A DNA stretch of 64,000 bases from Paraspadella gotoi (taxonomy: Eukaryota > Chaetognatha), in NCBI GenBank assembly GCA_051294375.1, contig CM119267.1:9470863-9534862 (forward strand). Direction: 5' to 3'. The translations under genes and the position numbers were made by a program. Positions 11,625-39,445 of the stretch are shown here, piece after piece; position 1 is the stretch's first letter, and each line of letters opens with the position of its first letter. The notes beneath the pieces were generated by a model. The model made no database searches and was not told the origin of the DNA. It worked only from the letters and a program-made list of their open reading frames with translations.

Positions 11625-13062
11625 ATGTCCGCATCTCGCGTCCCCGAGCAACTTGGCGCGCAATCCAGCGTGGCGCTCGGAATCAATTCTGTTCCCCAGC
11701 AAGTCTCGTATTACGCTCCCGTTCCGATCGGAATGGCACCTCAACAGGTGTCCTACCAGAATAACGGCATCGCTCAAAGCATGTTGTTGGCGTCGGCCTC
11801 TACCGGTGCATCGGACCCGCGTTCCACGGACGGCCATGTTACGCAAGGCGGAACCTGTTTTCCGAAGCGCATCTTCGTCGGCGGTTTTCCTGCCCAGACG
11901 ACGGAAGCAGAGCTCAAGCATTATTTTTCCCAGCATGGTTCCGTCACTGAGACCAAAATAATCCAAGATCGCGCTGGTGTTTCCAAGGGCTACGGGTTTG
12001 CCACCTTCGAAACCGCTGAAGAGGTCAATTCTATTCTCGCCAAAAGTCAGAAAGAGCCGTTTATTTTTAAAGACAGGAAGTTGAATCTTGGACCCGCCAT
12101 TCGCAAGAATACTGCTCCTACTGCCGCGACGGGGCAAATCCTTATGTACGCGCCAAACACTGTTCCGATCAACAATGAGGCCGGACAGACTGTCTTTATG
12201 ACCGGTATATAGGCGATTGATGTTTTCGATGATGTTACTTCGTTTTTACCTTTTTGTCATTTAAACACTGTCAGCACCCACGACTATGCAGTTGGCGGAT
12301 GGGGCATTCAGCCCTTATCCTACGGTTCCGCTTGTAGCAACAGCTGGGGCTCCCGCCTTTTATTTGCCTCAGCAATTGTGCTACATGCCGCAGCAGCAAG
12401 TGGCTAGTGTCAATGCTATTCAAGTTCCTCAAACTATTCAGGTAATCGTACTCTCCTTTTAGTTTTGTTTAGCCCTCACTTTTGAGAAGTCTTCTGTGAT
12501 TAAAGTTAATTTATTTGCGCCCACTTTTCCGTCATATTAGGCTTCTACTCAGCAAACGTCGTACCATTTTCGAAGCACGCCTCAGAGCCCTCCTACTCCT
12601 GGCGGGTGCCCAATAACTCCAGTCAGTTGTCATTTCACGCCCGGGGCGCCGTCTTCAACCTCCGACTTCTACAGCGGAGACTTCGATTCGAACCAAAATG
12701 AAGAAACCAATAGCTCAACTTGGGGAACCTTTTCCTGGGGATCGCAGATGACCTATCCCTCGACGGAAGTCGGCGGCGTTAACCTTGCCCGCGAGCTGGA
12801 TGCCGCAGCTGATCCATTTACTATTCCCGATCCTCCAATCTCTTCCTCGACCCACGATCCTAAACCGGAAGTAAAGCTCAGCGCGACGGTCAAAAGTGGC
12901 GGCAGCGGGTACGTTAGTTCCGCCTCCAGCAACGCTAGTCTCTATGGGAACAACAACACCAACAATAATAATACCAACGGCAATGATGAAGCTTTGGTCG
13001 GGTATCAAAAGTCGGGGGCTCTCGCTGGAGGTATCTCGACGGCGGATTGGAGCTCTTTTTAA
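11625..13062 (+). CDS. BOLL: Boule/DAZ-like germline RNA-binding protein, 3 exons
   Basis: Boule-family proteins bind mRNA 3' UTRs and control translation in meiosis. Exons 11625-12204, 12275-12441 and 12541-13062 join in phase to 422 residues. A single RRM spans about residues 81-162, with RNP2 as RIFVGG and RNP1 as KGYGFATF. The DAZ-family signatures DRAGVSKGYGFATFE and KLNLGPAIRK follow. The rest is Gln/Pro/Ser-rich low complexity, with an Asn run NNNTNNNNTN near the C-terminus. The N-terminal extension before the RRM (80 residues) is long for the family. The neighbouring PIWI gene is also typically germline. Family assignment is firm; the N-terminus and third exon need transcript support. 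Confidence 0.9.
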
Positions 13063-13274
13063 ATTATGAGGAAATTCCTAGAGCTGTCTTGAAAGAAATA
13101 GTAGTTAGTGTTAGCAGACTTTTTCGCCTATCCTAAGGAACCAGATTCGTTACATTTTTTTTTTTAATTTTGGGAACTAAGACGCGAACCATTCAGAACC
13201 AGATTACCTCAGCTTAACCGGATGAATCGGAAGTTATCGGATCCTGGTCCCGACACAGTAGGAGTTTCCTCATA

Positions 13275-13826
13275 ATGGAAAATTTATGGGCAGCTGTTAG
13301 TCAAGAATCATCCTCGGAACCATCTACCGATCTCCCAAATGAGTTAATACCCGCCAATTGTCCATTGCTCGTAGAACCAAAATTGGCCCAACCCCTATAC
13401 CGACGACGATCTGATGATTTTCAAGGATCCGATTTTTCCAAAAGACCTCGTGATGAAGAACATAACCAATCCTTAGTCCCCAAGAGCTTAAACGATTTTT
13501 CTGCCCCAATTAAAGAACAAAGTCTCGAGACAGATCCTATTCACCGCCCTAATAAAAGGTTAAAAACCGACTCTTGCTTGGATGAACAACCGATTATTGA
13601 TGCCGATTCAGTGTGTTTAGGAACAAGCTTAGTACCGTTTTATCCGACAGTCTACGGCGACTTCATCGACTATTCCTCGTGCCCTTACGTAACGATGATT
13701 CCAATGATACCGAATCAATTCCCTATTAGTTCGTCCGCAAGTGATTTATGTACAACTGTAAATATTGAAAAAAGTCACGATGAAATTCTTGAAGCCACCG
13801 AATCTGAATCTTTACTCGTACCTTAG
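13275..13826 (+). CDS. Unrecognised 183-aa ORF downstream of boule
   Basis: An ATG-initiated open frame of 183 residues starts 212 bp after the boule stop on the same strand. I recognise no family. Two short basic patches, SKRPRDEE and RPNKRLKTD, look like nuclear-localisation signals. The remainder is acidic and Ser/Pro-rich, with a hydrophobic tract YVTMIPMIPNQFP. An in-frame stop lies upstream at 13215-13217. It may be a separate small gene, an ORF in the boule 3' UTR, or an alternative boule exon. Codons look mixed, less GC-rich than boule. An ATTAAA at 13978-13983 could serve as its poly(A) signal. Confidence 0.4.
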   Translation: MENLWAAVSQESSSEPSTDLPNELIPANCPLLVEPKLAQPLYRRRSDDFQGSDFSKRPRDEEHNQSLVPKSLNDFSAPIKEQSLETDPIHRPNKRLKTDSCLDEQPIIDADSVCLGTSLVPFYPTVYGDFIDYSSCPYVTMIPMIPNQFPISSSASDLCTTVNIEKSHDEILEATESESLLVP

Positions 13827-15182
13827 GTTACTTAGGTTGAGTTTCCTTTGAAATCATGTCCAGAGATACTACAGATGTTTGCGGGTAGCAATTTAGAAAT
13901 TTTATTATTATCGTTTGTGTCACGTTTCGATTTGAGTGTGATAATGAATTTGTTTATGGTGCATTTCACCAAAGCCCATTAAAAGGATTTATAATTGGGC
14001 GTTTTAAGATTTGACACACCTTCAACCTACTTAGTACTTTTTTGTCACGTTAACCACTCAGTTTGTTGGTTTTCCTTTCTTGGAGATAAGAAAAAAAAAT
14101 TAGTTGAAGACGGCAGGGAGATCTTTTGTTTTCGGAGTTTGGTTAATTTTTTTAGGAAGCTTTAAAATTTAAATTGAAAATTGGCACTTCATCTGACGAC
14201 AAGTCAACGTGAAAAAGAATAATAAGTGGCTCATAGTACTAGAATTTTTCTCTTCTTTAGAGTCTAGAAATTAATTAGTTATTTATTCTTTCATTACAAG
14301 GTTCAATTTCATTCGAGCTTAATTTTCTATATAATAAATATTTAGAAAACACAATTCAAAAAAGTCTTATCTTAAATTAGTGTAAGTGTTTACCAATTTT
14401 CTTAAAGTATAAATTTAAACCATTTAAACTATTGTAAGACTTTTTAAATTTATATTTAAAATTTAATCATTTTAGGCGCCAACCATTTTTTTAGTTAACG
14501 ATTGGTGTGCTAATCAATATCTTGAGTAAATTCAGAAGTAATTTTTTTTTTAAGTTTTAACTGGCACGCTTCAAATTTCAATTTTGTTCACCATCTTTTA
14601 AAACTGAGGATGGAATTTTTTTTATTTTTGCGTCGGCTGGTTTTATTAATTGTAAATAGTTAAAAAACAAAATTCGAGCAATTGAACCACCAAACCGCCT
14701 ACCTCCAAAGAAAAACAGTTATGTATGATTTTACGCCTTTCACGAAGTGATTTTCGTGAAATTGTTTAAAACTTAAACAATTTTTTCAAAGCTTTTTAAG
14801 GACATGTTTCTTTTTATATTTTTCGCGTCGTTAGTTTAATGAGTTCCAACGTTTGAATTAAAGCGAGTTCTTTGTTTCGTTAGCCGAGTTTATGCGCTTG
14901 TAAACTCGTATACCAAATTCAGATTTTTTTTCGCCTGACGAGTTTATCCTTAGGTGGCGTATCTTTGTTATTCAAGTTTCAGAAATATTCTGATTTCTAC
15001 GTGCCATCCTCTTTGCCAATGTTTATACATAAATTTATGTAAATTTTAGCCGTAGATAAAAGTAGGAAAGCTTAATTGTATGAGATTACATGTAGATAGC
15101 TATTTTATCAATTGCTCTTTTGAATATAGAATCAGAGAATTAAATATTTAAGATCCGAAGACTTTTGCCCAAAAAATTCCCA
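13827..15182. other. AT-rich intergenic region before PIWI
   Basis: About 1.35 kb of T- and A-rich sequence with many short homopolymers and no coding signal. It probably contains the 3' end of the boule/ORF unit and the PIWI promoter and 5' UTR. I see no repeat or RNA gene in it. Confidence 0.6.
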
Positions 15183-19924
<4,742 letters not shown>

Positions 19925-21185
19925 TCATATTTTTGTTCCGTATTAGTCCGTTCATGTTGTTCCCGGTATTTTATTTTACTTCATAGTTGCTCATAATCTC
20001 TATTTTTATTACTTCAAGTGAAGATTCAAGTAATCCTATTTTAGGACAAGTAGAATTGAGGTATTAAATACCAACGGGGCAATTATGACGTCTCAGAGTT
20101 TTGACCGACCGGCAAGTTTTAGAACTTATTAAATTTTAATTAAAACGATCCAGTTTGTAGAATTCATCATTTGTTAGATTTACTATTTGCAAATTGAATA
20201 TATAATTATATATTATATATCCTTCATATTTTCATCAGAATTATGATGCTTCTAAGGCTTTGTTTTAAGATTGCCGGATTGTTCATTTCTTGCAATATCA
20301 TTTCTTCATTTGGAGGAAGAGGGCCACAGATTGGCTTCTTTTGTTTTAGAATTTCGAGTTTTTGTTTATTTAATTAAAGGAAAGTTCCTTTTTTGTTTTC
20401 TAAAAGATTTTTCCGAGTTTTCTCTTTTTAGTCACACCGGGTTCTAATAATCCGTAACAGTATTCGAGAATTCCTTAATAGTAAAAATGAAAAATCATCC
20501 CCATCTTCTTACAGCAGAATTTGTCGGTCCCACCCCAACATCTTTTCGGTAAGTTACTGAGATCATGTCAGAACATCGAATTAAGATGTATTATGCAAAA
20601 AAATCAATGTGCGTCTTTGCTTGTCCATCCATCCGTCTGTCCCTTCTTAGCTTTAAACGCCAATTACTATTTAGTGGAGTGGGCGATTTATTTGAAATTT
20701 TGTGCATGTGTAAAGTGTGTGAATGAGCTGGTAATAAGTTTCGATGGAATCGTCCAAGTGGAAATGAGTTTAAAACGGAAAAAAAAAGTTTTACTATTTG
20801 ATTATGCTTTTTTTAATATAAAAAAAGCAAATGTAAGCTGAATTGATATAAAAATATAAGATCAAAATTAATTAATTAATTAATTAATTATTTAAATAAT
20901 TATCTGATCAGCTGCTTACAGCTTATGGATCGTTGGCAGATCTGGCATTGTTTGCTAAAACTTGTTAAACTTCCTTGCTTCCTTCCTTTCTTACTGTAAG
21001 GGAGTGGATAGGGTTCCTTAAAATTTTTATCACGTTAGTATCCTCTCGATTTCTTGTTTATTCATCTATTTTATTTAAACAAATTGAAAAAAAAACATTT
21101 TTTCATAACCCGGCTGGTTAGAACATACATTATTCCTGACGGTTTGTATTTTTTTTTTGATACTTTATTTGTAGTTCAAAAAATC
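19925..21185. other. AT-rich intergenic region, PIWI to PLA2
   Basis: This holds the PIWI 3' UTR, a short (TTAA)n run at about 20868-20892 and a dispersed repeat fragment at 20921-20964. The stretch 20521-20841 is open but has no ATG at its head and no family resemblance. An acceptor-like TTTATTTGTAG ends at 21174, 11 bases before the PLA2 ATG. Confidence 0.6.
20921..20964 (+). repeat. Dispersed repeat fragment also found in the PMCA intron
   Basis: The sequence ATCGTTGGCAGATCTGGCAT followed by TGTTTGCTAAAACTTG closely matches 56802-56842 and 62790-62824, which are two renderings of one PMCA locus. In both places it follows TTAA-rich sequence. It is probably the end of an uncharacterised interspersed repeat. 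Confidence 0.55.
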
Positions 21186-22032
21186 ATGAAATCAAAGAAA
21201 CTGTGTGAAAAACAATTACTTCTCAATTTTTTATATTTTTCGCTCATTTGCAATTGCGGAGTCTGCCTTGCCGATTCTAGCCCATCCGACAGGATCTTGA
21301 CGAAACTGGCCGACGAGGGCGCTGCAGCAGTCGTCGAAGCAGTCATCACCGAGGGACTCCAAGCCTTTACGTCGAGCGTCATCGAAAAGGGAGTCAAATT
21401 CGTCCAAAACAATGAACAGGCAAAAGATTATCTTAAAACTGGACTAGACATTGTTAAGGCCCTCGATCTCGACCAAGCCGCCGTCGACGACTGTCATTTC
21501 TCGTGTCCATCAAAACCCGAAGGGATTCCCGGTACACTTTATAATTTTTATCAATTAATAAACAAAAGTTTAAAAATAAAATAACAAAAGAATTGACATT
21601 TATTAAATATTGAAGGACACATACCATCAAAATACTGTTATTAATGTGCGACTACGCTATTTACAATTTAGTTTCGCCTCAGGTCGTATGTTTCGAAATA
21701 TCCACCATCGTCCTTCCTCTAACGGTTGCGGGAGCTACGGTATACACTTTGACGACCCCGATCTTCCCGCCGTCACTTCCTGCTGCGACGCCCACGATTT
21801 TTGTTATGACGAATGCGGTCACAAAAAGTTGGAGTGCGACGCCCGATTCAGTCATTGTTTGAGCGAGGCCTGCGAGAAGGAGCCGGCATCTGTTTCGACC
21901 GGACTCGAAAAAGGCGAGAGGCGTCCTCGCGAAGACTGTGCACTACTCGTAGAAGGACTCCAGTTGGCCGTTGCGTCGCTCGGTTGTCAGTCCTTCCTTA
22001 ATGCTCAAAAAGAGGCCTGCGTTTGCGTTTGA
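21186..22032 (+). CDS. PLA2G12: Group XII secretory phospholipase A2, 2 exons
   Basis: A secreted lipase-family enzyme of the group XII type. Exons 21186-21531 and 21683-22032 join with phase 1 to 231 residues. The N-terminus MKSKKLCEKQ leads into a hydrophobic signal peptide (LLLNFLYFSLICNCGVCLA). The calcium-binding loop region reads NGCGSYGIHF and the active site reads CCDAHDFCYDECG, with catalytic His153 and Asp154. The C-terminal cysteine pattern (SLGCQSFLNAQKEACVC) matches group XII and not the group I/II enzymes. Compared with the roughly 189-residue vertebrate protein, the segment between the signal peptide and the first Cys motif is extended. Group XII members vary in catalytic strength, so activity is not assumed. 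Confidence 0.9.
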
Positions 22033-22217
22033 CATGTTTGTGCGATTTATTTTTTAATGGTTTCTTGCTGCTATATTTATTTGTTATTACAATTATATAT
22101 ATTATTATTATGAATGTATGTAATGTTTTTACCCGATGTGATATTGAGAAAGACAGGCGATTCAAAATCATCACGTTAGTTATTTATTTACCTCAGCAGT
22201 AAAAGAGTTTCTTGGTC

Positions 22218-23060
22218 ATGATGTCCACAAAAACAAAGATTAGTCGGCCGACTGCCACCGCTCGTCCGCCCTCTATCGTAGTTAGGGTTGAGAGCGTAAC
22301 GTCGGTGTTCGTCGTCCGGCAACGCCTCGATCTGACGGAGGTCGCCCGCCTTTGCATCAACGCAGAGCTCCGTCACAATTGTGTCGAGATCCGATTGAAA
22401 AAGCCTCGAGTAACGGCTCATCTCTTCGTTAAAGGCAGCGTTAACGTTATGGGCGCCTCGAGCGAAGATGATTCCCGGACGGGCGCCAGGAGGATCGCCC
22501 GCATGCTGCAGCGTGTCGGCATTCAATACGTTCGCTTCCGACGTTTTCGCGTTGTCAATATCAATTCCACCTGCAGGTTGCCTTTCGCCGTCAGTCTCGA
22601 AAAGTTTTATCGTCTGTACCGCGAAAAACACCCGAAAGACATCGAATTTTTTCCCGAATTGGCCAACTATGTCAAGGTCACGACCGAGGGGGCCAAGCTG
22701 CATATTCACTCCACGGGAACCGTTCAGATCTTCTCCGCTTCCACGAGCGCCATCTCCTCCGAGTTGCGGACGATCTTCCCCTTGCTGCTCGGTGCTAAGG
22801 CGTCGACGAGCGCTCCAACGCCGACGAATCCTGTCATCAAGCGAGCGAAGGAGGACGACAGCGACGACAGCGACGATGAGCCTGACGAGAGTAAACGTGA
22901 AGATCGTCGACGTATTTTGAATGAAGCCGTCGCGAGGTTTGCTCAACTTGGTCCGGACGCATTTTCTAGCGACGAAGACGACGAAGAAAATGAAGCCGAG
23001 GATTCACGCCTCTTGGATAAAAACGCGAATTACGTCGGATACTTGGACAGCGACGATTAG
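22218..23060 (+). CDS. TBPL1: TBP-related factor 2 / TBP-like protein with acidic C-terminal tail
   Basis: An intronless 280-residue protein of the bilaterian TRF2/TLF clade, which directs transcription from TATA-less promoters and is often germline-important. The two direct repeats of the TBP fold cover about residues 20-195. Typical strings are NCVEIRLKKPRVTAHLF, VMGASSEDDSRTGARRIAR, FRVVNINSTCRLPFAVSLE and LHIHSTGTVQIFSAS. The DNA-intercalating phenylalanines of true TBP are not conserved, as in TRF2. After the core, a tail of about 85 residues is strongly acidic (EDDSDDSDDEPDES, SSDEDDEENEAED); vertebrate TBPL1 ends soon after its core. The ATG at 22218 (MMSTKTK) is chosen; the next codon is also ATG. 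An acceptor-like CCTCAGCAG ends at 22199. Confidence 0.9.
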   Translation: MMSTKTKISRPTATARPPSIVVRVESVTSVFVVRQRLDLTEVARLCINAELRHNCVEIRLKKPRVTAHLFVKGSVNVMGASSEDDSRTGARRIARMLQRVGIQYVRFRRFRVVNINSTCRLPFAVSLEKFYRLYREKHPKDIEFFPELANYVKVTTEGAKLHIHSTGTVQIFSASTSAISSELRTIFPLLLGAKASTSAPTPTNPVIKRAKEDDSDDSDDEPDESKREDRRRILNEAVARFAQLGPDAFSSDEDDEENEAEDSRLLDKNANYVGYLDSDD

Positions 23061-24756
23061 GCGTCTCGCCGCGTCCACCATCGAGTTTCATGATTTTTAT
23101 ATCTTTCGTGTTTCATTTAGTTTTGATAGCTTAGCATATACATAGGGTATGCGAATTCTTTACCTGTTATTGATCAATTGATGGCGAAATCAAGTTGGGT
23201 AATTGGTAAAATTTATATAATTTGGAACAATTTCCCCTTATAAAGTAGGTGCTTCATTCGCATAAAAATAAATCGTATCCCGACTTGTTTCGCGAATCTT
23301 AACCTTGTCCTTTTGATACGTATTTCATACGAGTTTAAATACAAGTTTACGATGCTGTTTTGTTTGACTTTGGTTATTGCAGATAACGTGTGTCGCTTTT
23401 GTCGTGCGTGGGATGATCTTGCAGTATTCCAGCAGTAGCTTACCATGGATAAAGGCAATTCTGAATCATAGCCTGAAGAGATCTCTTTTTGTTGCAGGTG
23501 AGCGAATTATCATATTAACTAAATTCTAGATTTTCTTGTCAATAGGTAATGCTGTAACATTACTGTTAACGCCTGTTAAACTTTGAACATGCATAGGTTA
23601 TTCGTAAACGTAATTATTTTGTTAAAATAAATCTTAAATATTTATTTTGTAAGAAACCAATACTATGAATAAATTTAGATAAAAACAAAGGTTTTTATTT
23701 TCTTCTTCCTTTCTATTTATCTACATTCTTTAGTTGTCTCCAATGTTCATTTCTATTGTAAAACTGTTTTTGTTCCGAAAAGTGTAGCTCAAGAATTTTT
23801 AATTCTACTTCTATGTTCTCATTTTTATATATAAAAAAAAGAAGAAAATCACCGAAACAAATTGATAGCGGTGATTGACTTTGCCCTTAATTTTCCCTGA
23901 TTCTGCGGGCTGTTCCTTTTTCGGAAAAATCGTCAATAAACGTTATCATTATTCAGGGTTTTTTTCATTATCCATTGTGAATTTAGGAACGACGCATATT
24001 GGTTCGATTAGACTCATCCATCATTCATCATCAAGTGTTGGATCTCGAGAATATTTTTTCGAAGATTTTGTTTACCCGGCTTTTTCGATGTCGATTTTTG
24101 GCGATTTCTTTAAAACTCTCGATCATTACTTTTCTATCATCCTTTCAAGGAGTAAGAGTTTTATCCTTCGCCAAACCCAATTTTTCTGCAATGTGTTCCC
24201 TCTTCCCTTCATTGTCTTTTAAATTTACTTGTCTACTATGAGAAAAAAATTTCAATTATGTGTAGTATTATGAGGTAGAGTAGGTTTATATTTTTTTGAT
24301 TTATATTTATTAAAACAATGCTATGGTTTGATAGTAGTTTTAATTTACGGTTATCCAAGACTTCTGTACGGGATAAGCCTCTCGATCCGCTCATTCGCTT
24401 AAAGATAGTCGTGGCTCAACCCCCATCCGCTATCCGACGTCGATGTTTTTCAGTTTAAAACTTCTGCTTTAATCTCTGTGAGAAGGATCGACTGTATATC
24501 CCTGACCAGTTTACCTTCAACTCGCTATGATTTGAACACAGCCTCAAAAAAAAATATAAGCCGCGACCAACTTTTTGTGCCACGTGATTTGTCCCTCATT
24601 GGATGGCGACTTCATGAACTAAAAAGTTTCTTTCATCCCACACTATTTTGGTTTACAGGTCGATAACCCTTCGCCTATTTCGGCGAAGTAACCACAAAGT
24701 ATTCCACCAAACACTTCCTTCGGACTTTCTCGGCCGATCCGCGCGAAATTTTCATC
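23061..24756. other. Intergenic region, TRF2 to coronin
   Basis: AT-rich, with the TRF2 3' UTR at the left and the coronin promoter and 5' UTR at the right. A possible 5' leader splice site is GGTTTACAG ending at 24659. No coding region is supported. The two short open stretches near 23.9-24.2 kb lack any family resemblance. Confidence 0.55.
23267..23272 (+). promoter_or_regulatory. Possible poly(A) signal of TRF2
   Basis: AATAAA about 207 bases after the TRF2 stop. Further AATAAA copies occur within the next 400 bases, so this is only the first candidate. Confidence 0.4.
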
Positions 24757-37252
<12,496 letters not shown>

Positions 37253-37274
37253 CTCGAGCGATAAATTTTTATCA

Positions 37275-37280
37275 AATAAA
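37275..37280 (+). promoter_or_regulatory. Poly(A) signal for coronin exon 12
   Basis: AATAAA 23 bases after the stop of the 37085-37252 exon. Its position supports this exon being a true 3'-terminal exon, with the 38041 exon as an alternative end. Confidence 0.65.
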
Positions 37281-39445
37281 AAGTACCTTGTGGAAGAGCG
37301 TATTAAATGTGCTACTTTTAAAGTTGGGGTTGTGAAGTCTTGTTTAATCGTGAATGGAATGAATGACCACGTCTTTTTTTGCAGACTTTTAAATCCTTAC
37401 CGGCAGATTTTGCGCAGTGCAGTGGAACCTTAAGATCCGTATCACTATCAGCTTATCTTCTCAATTATTATGCGACGAGGATTTTTTCACTAGCATAATA
37501 GTTATAAATATGTTTTTTCGACAACCTTCCAGTCAACTTTTTTTTTAGCATTTTAACAATGAGAGGCCTCTCGTCGAATAATAATTATTTTAAGAGTTTT
37601 CAAAATAAATTTCGTTTCACGGCGTGTTAACACGTTCTAATCATACATAAACATCGCCGACTCTCAACAGCAACGCATTTAAATTATTTTTGCGGTCCTT
37701 TGGATTTTGACTCTGAATTATTTTTTGAGATCACAGCTGCTTATTTTGCGCTAGAGAATAAATTCAATAATAACTGTATTTGTTATAAGTTTCGTAATTT
37801 ATACTATATTTAACGTTTAAAATGGATTACAACCTAGACAAGAGAGTTTAACGAAATTCCGCACGATTTTTGCCGTTTTCATAGCAAGTCCATACATTTT
37901 TTCATTAACGATATCGTTCTCTAGCTTCAAAAATTTGCTGTTGTGTGTAGAATCAGTAGTTGTCTTGTAGATTTTGACCAGATTTTGCTGATACATACTT
38001 CGTCGTCTTTTAATTTATTTATTTATTTTTTTTTTTCCAGAAGGAGGAATTCGAAGAGTTGGTGTCGGAGATCAAAAAGCTCAAGGTCGTCGTTTTGAGG
38101 CAGGAAAAGAAAATCGAAACTTTGGAAACGCGACTCACTGAATACGATGCCAAGCTCAAGGAGGCCACCACCTTGAAGATCGGTGCGTGAAATTTTACCG
38201 AAGCTCAACTTTAAATTTAGCTGTGCATATTATTAAATTTTGCTTTTATTTTAGTTAACGGAAGTCGCACAGATGAACAAGATGCTTAACTCCGGTTTTC
38301 ATTTGTATTAGGAACAATTTGTCTTTGTCCTATTTAGGTTTTAGTCTGGAAAAAAGCGCACAAGGTGTTTTATTTATTTACTATTTTTTTATACTCCTCT
38401 TTGGTGAATAGGGTTTCCAATTTTTTTCCTGCCTCAAAATATTTAAACTCATGTAATAAGTTGGTTGCTTTCCCTCAAATTTTATTTCAACTATTCGTTC
38501 TTATTTATTGTCCTAGTAGCTTATACGAAATTGCAAAGAGCGCTTATCAACGAATGCTTTTACACTTGGGATAACCCCAATAGGCCCATCCTTCCCTCTT
38601 TTCTTTTTAAAAATTCTTTCATTTTCCACCTTCAGTAAGTGAGATAAATTTACAAGAAGCTGCTTTTTTTTTAAATCTTTTTGATTGTCTTCCTTTGATT
38701 TTAATAATTTGTTTATGCGGAAAGCATCCAACTATAATGCACAAATTATATAAACTACTGGTTTATTCCTTTGTAACTGGATGTAATATTTAAAAATCTA
38801 TTGCAATAACGTACAAGGTTTGGAGGAATAGACCAGTGTATTTGGGAATTGGCGTATAATGACCCACTGGTATCAACCAAAGAAGTGAAATTAGTTCCTA
38901 ATTCTAAGGTGATTACCTATTGTTGACTATATCAAAATTGTACATAAGTAACGCCATCTAAATTATTTTTAACCGCTATGTCCTTGGATTTATTTACAAT
39001 CATGTAATTTTTTTTTCAATTAAAACTAATGAGTAATGTTGCGAGATTTTAGTATTTTAACATTATAAACAGTAATTTATAGGGCCAATGCATTAGTGTT
39101 CCTCGGTATTGTTTTATTTTAGTTATGTTTAATTGTGCAATTTGTTCTAAGTTCCGTTAAACCGAATATTGAAGAATGATTTTTGTATGGTTTAAATACA
39201 CAAGCTTTTATATTCTCGTTTAGCTTTAGTCAAAGAGATGAATATTTGAAATTCTCTACGCTACAACTTCGAGCATCTTTATCTTAGTAACACTAACAGG
39301 AGTCACGAGAGATTTGGAAAAACTGGAATTCAGTCAACAATTTTTGTAACAATATGTAAACACGCAAAGCAATAAGTATATTTTGAAAAAAATTAAAACG
39401 CTAAGTTTTTAGGAATGATTGTTCGGTATTCATTAAATGTTTCTG
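37281..39445. other. Region between coronin exon 12 and the smoothelin-like gene
   Basis: AT-rich sequence containing the alternative coronin exon (38041-38190), its possible extra exon (38255-38289) and 3' UTR sequence. The remainder, 38290-39445, holds the converging 3' ends of coronin and the minus-strand gene and nothing else I can support. Confidence 0.55.
38041..38190 (+). CDS. CORO1/2-type coronin: Alternative 3'-terminal coronin exon encoding a second coiled coil
   Basis: A pyrimidine tract plus CCAG ends at 38040. The following open frame has the same phase as exon 12 and the same first residues: KEEFEELVSEIKKLK here against KEEYDHLLVELKNLK there. It encodes a coiled coil with KIETLE at the trimerisation-motif position and stops at 38188-38190 (49 residues), giving a 536-residue isoform. 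Alternatively it splices at 38179 (GTGCGTG donor) to 38255-38289, adding a tail ending SRTDEQDA. The tract before this exon is far stronger than the GC-rich acceptor of exon 12. Exon duplication with mutually exclusive use is the likely explanation. The family position is certain; isoform use is inferred. Confidence 0.75.
   Translation, partial: KEEFEELVSEIKKLKVVVLRQEKKIETLETRLTEYDAKLKEATTLKIGA

Noticed and set aside
20521-20841. 106-codon open stretch between PIWI and PLA2
   Set aside because: It does not begin with ATG, has no family resemblance and is repeat-like (CCATCCATCCGTCTGTC). Not called.
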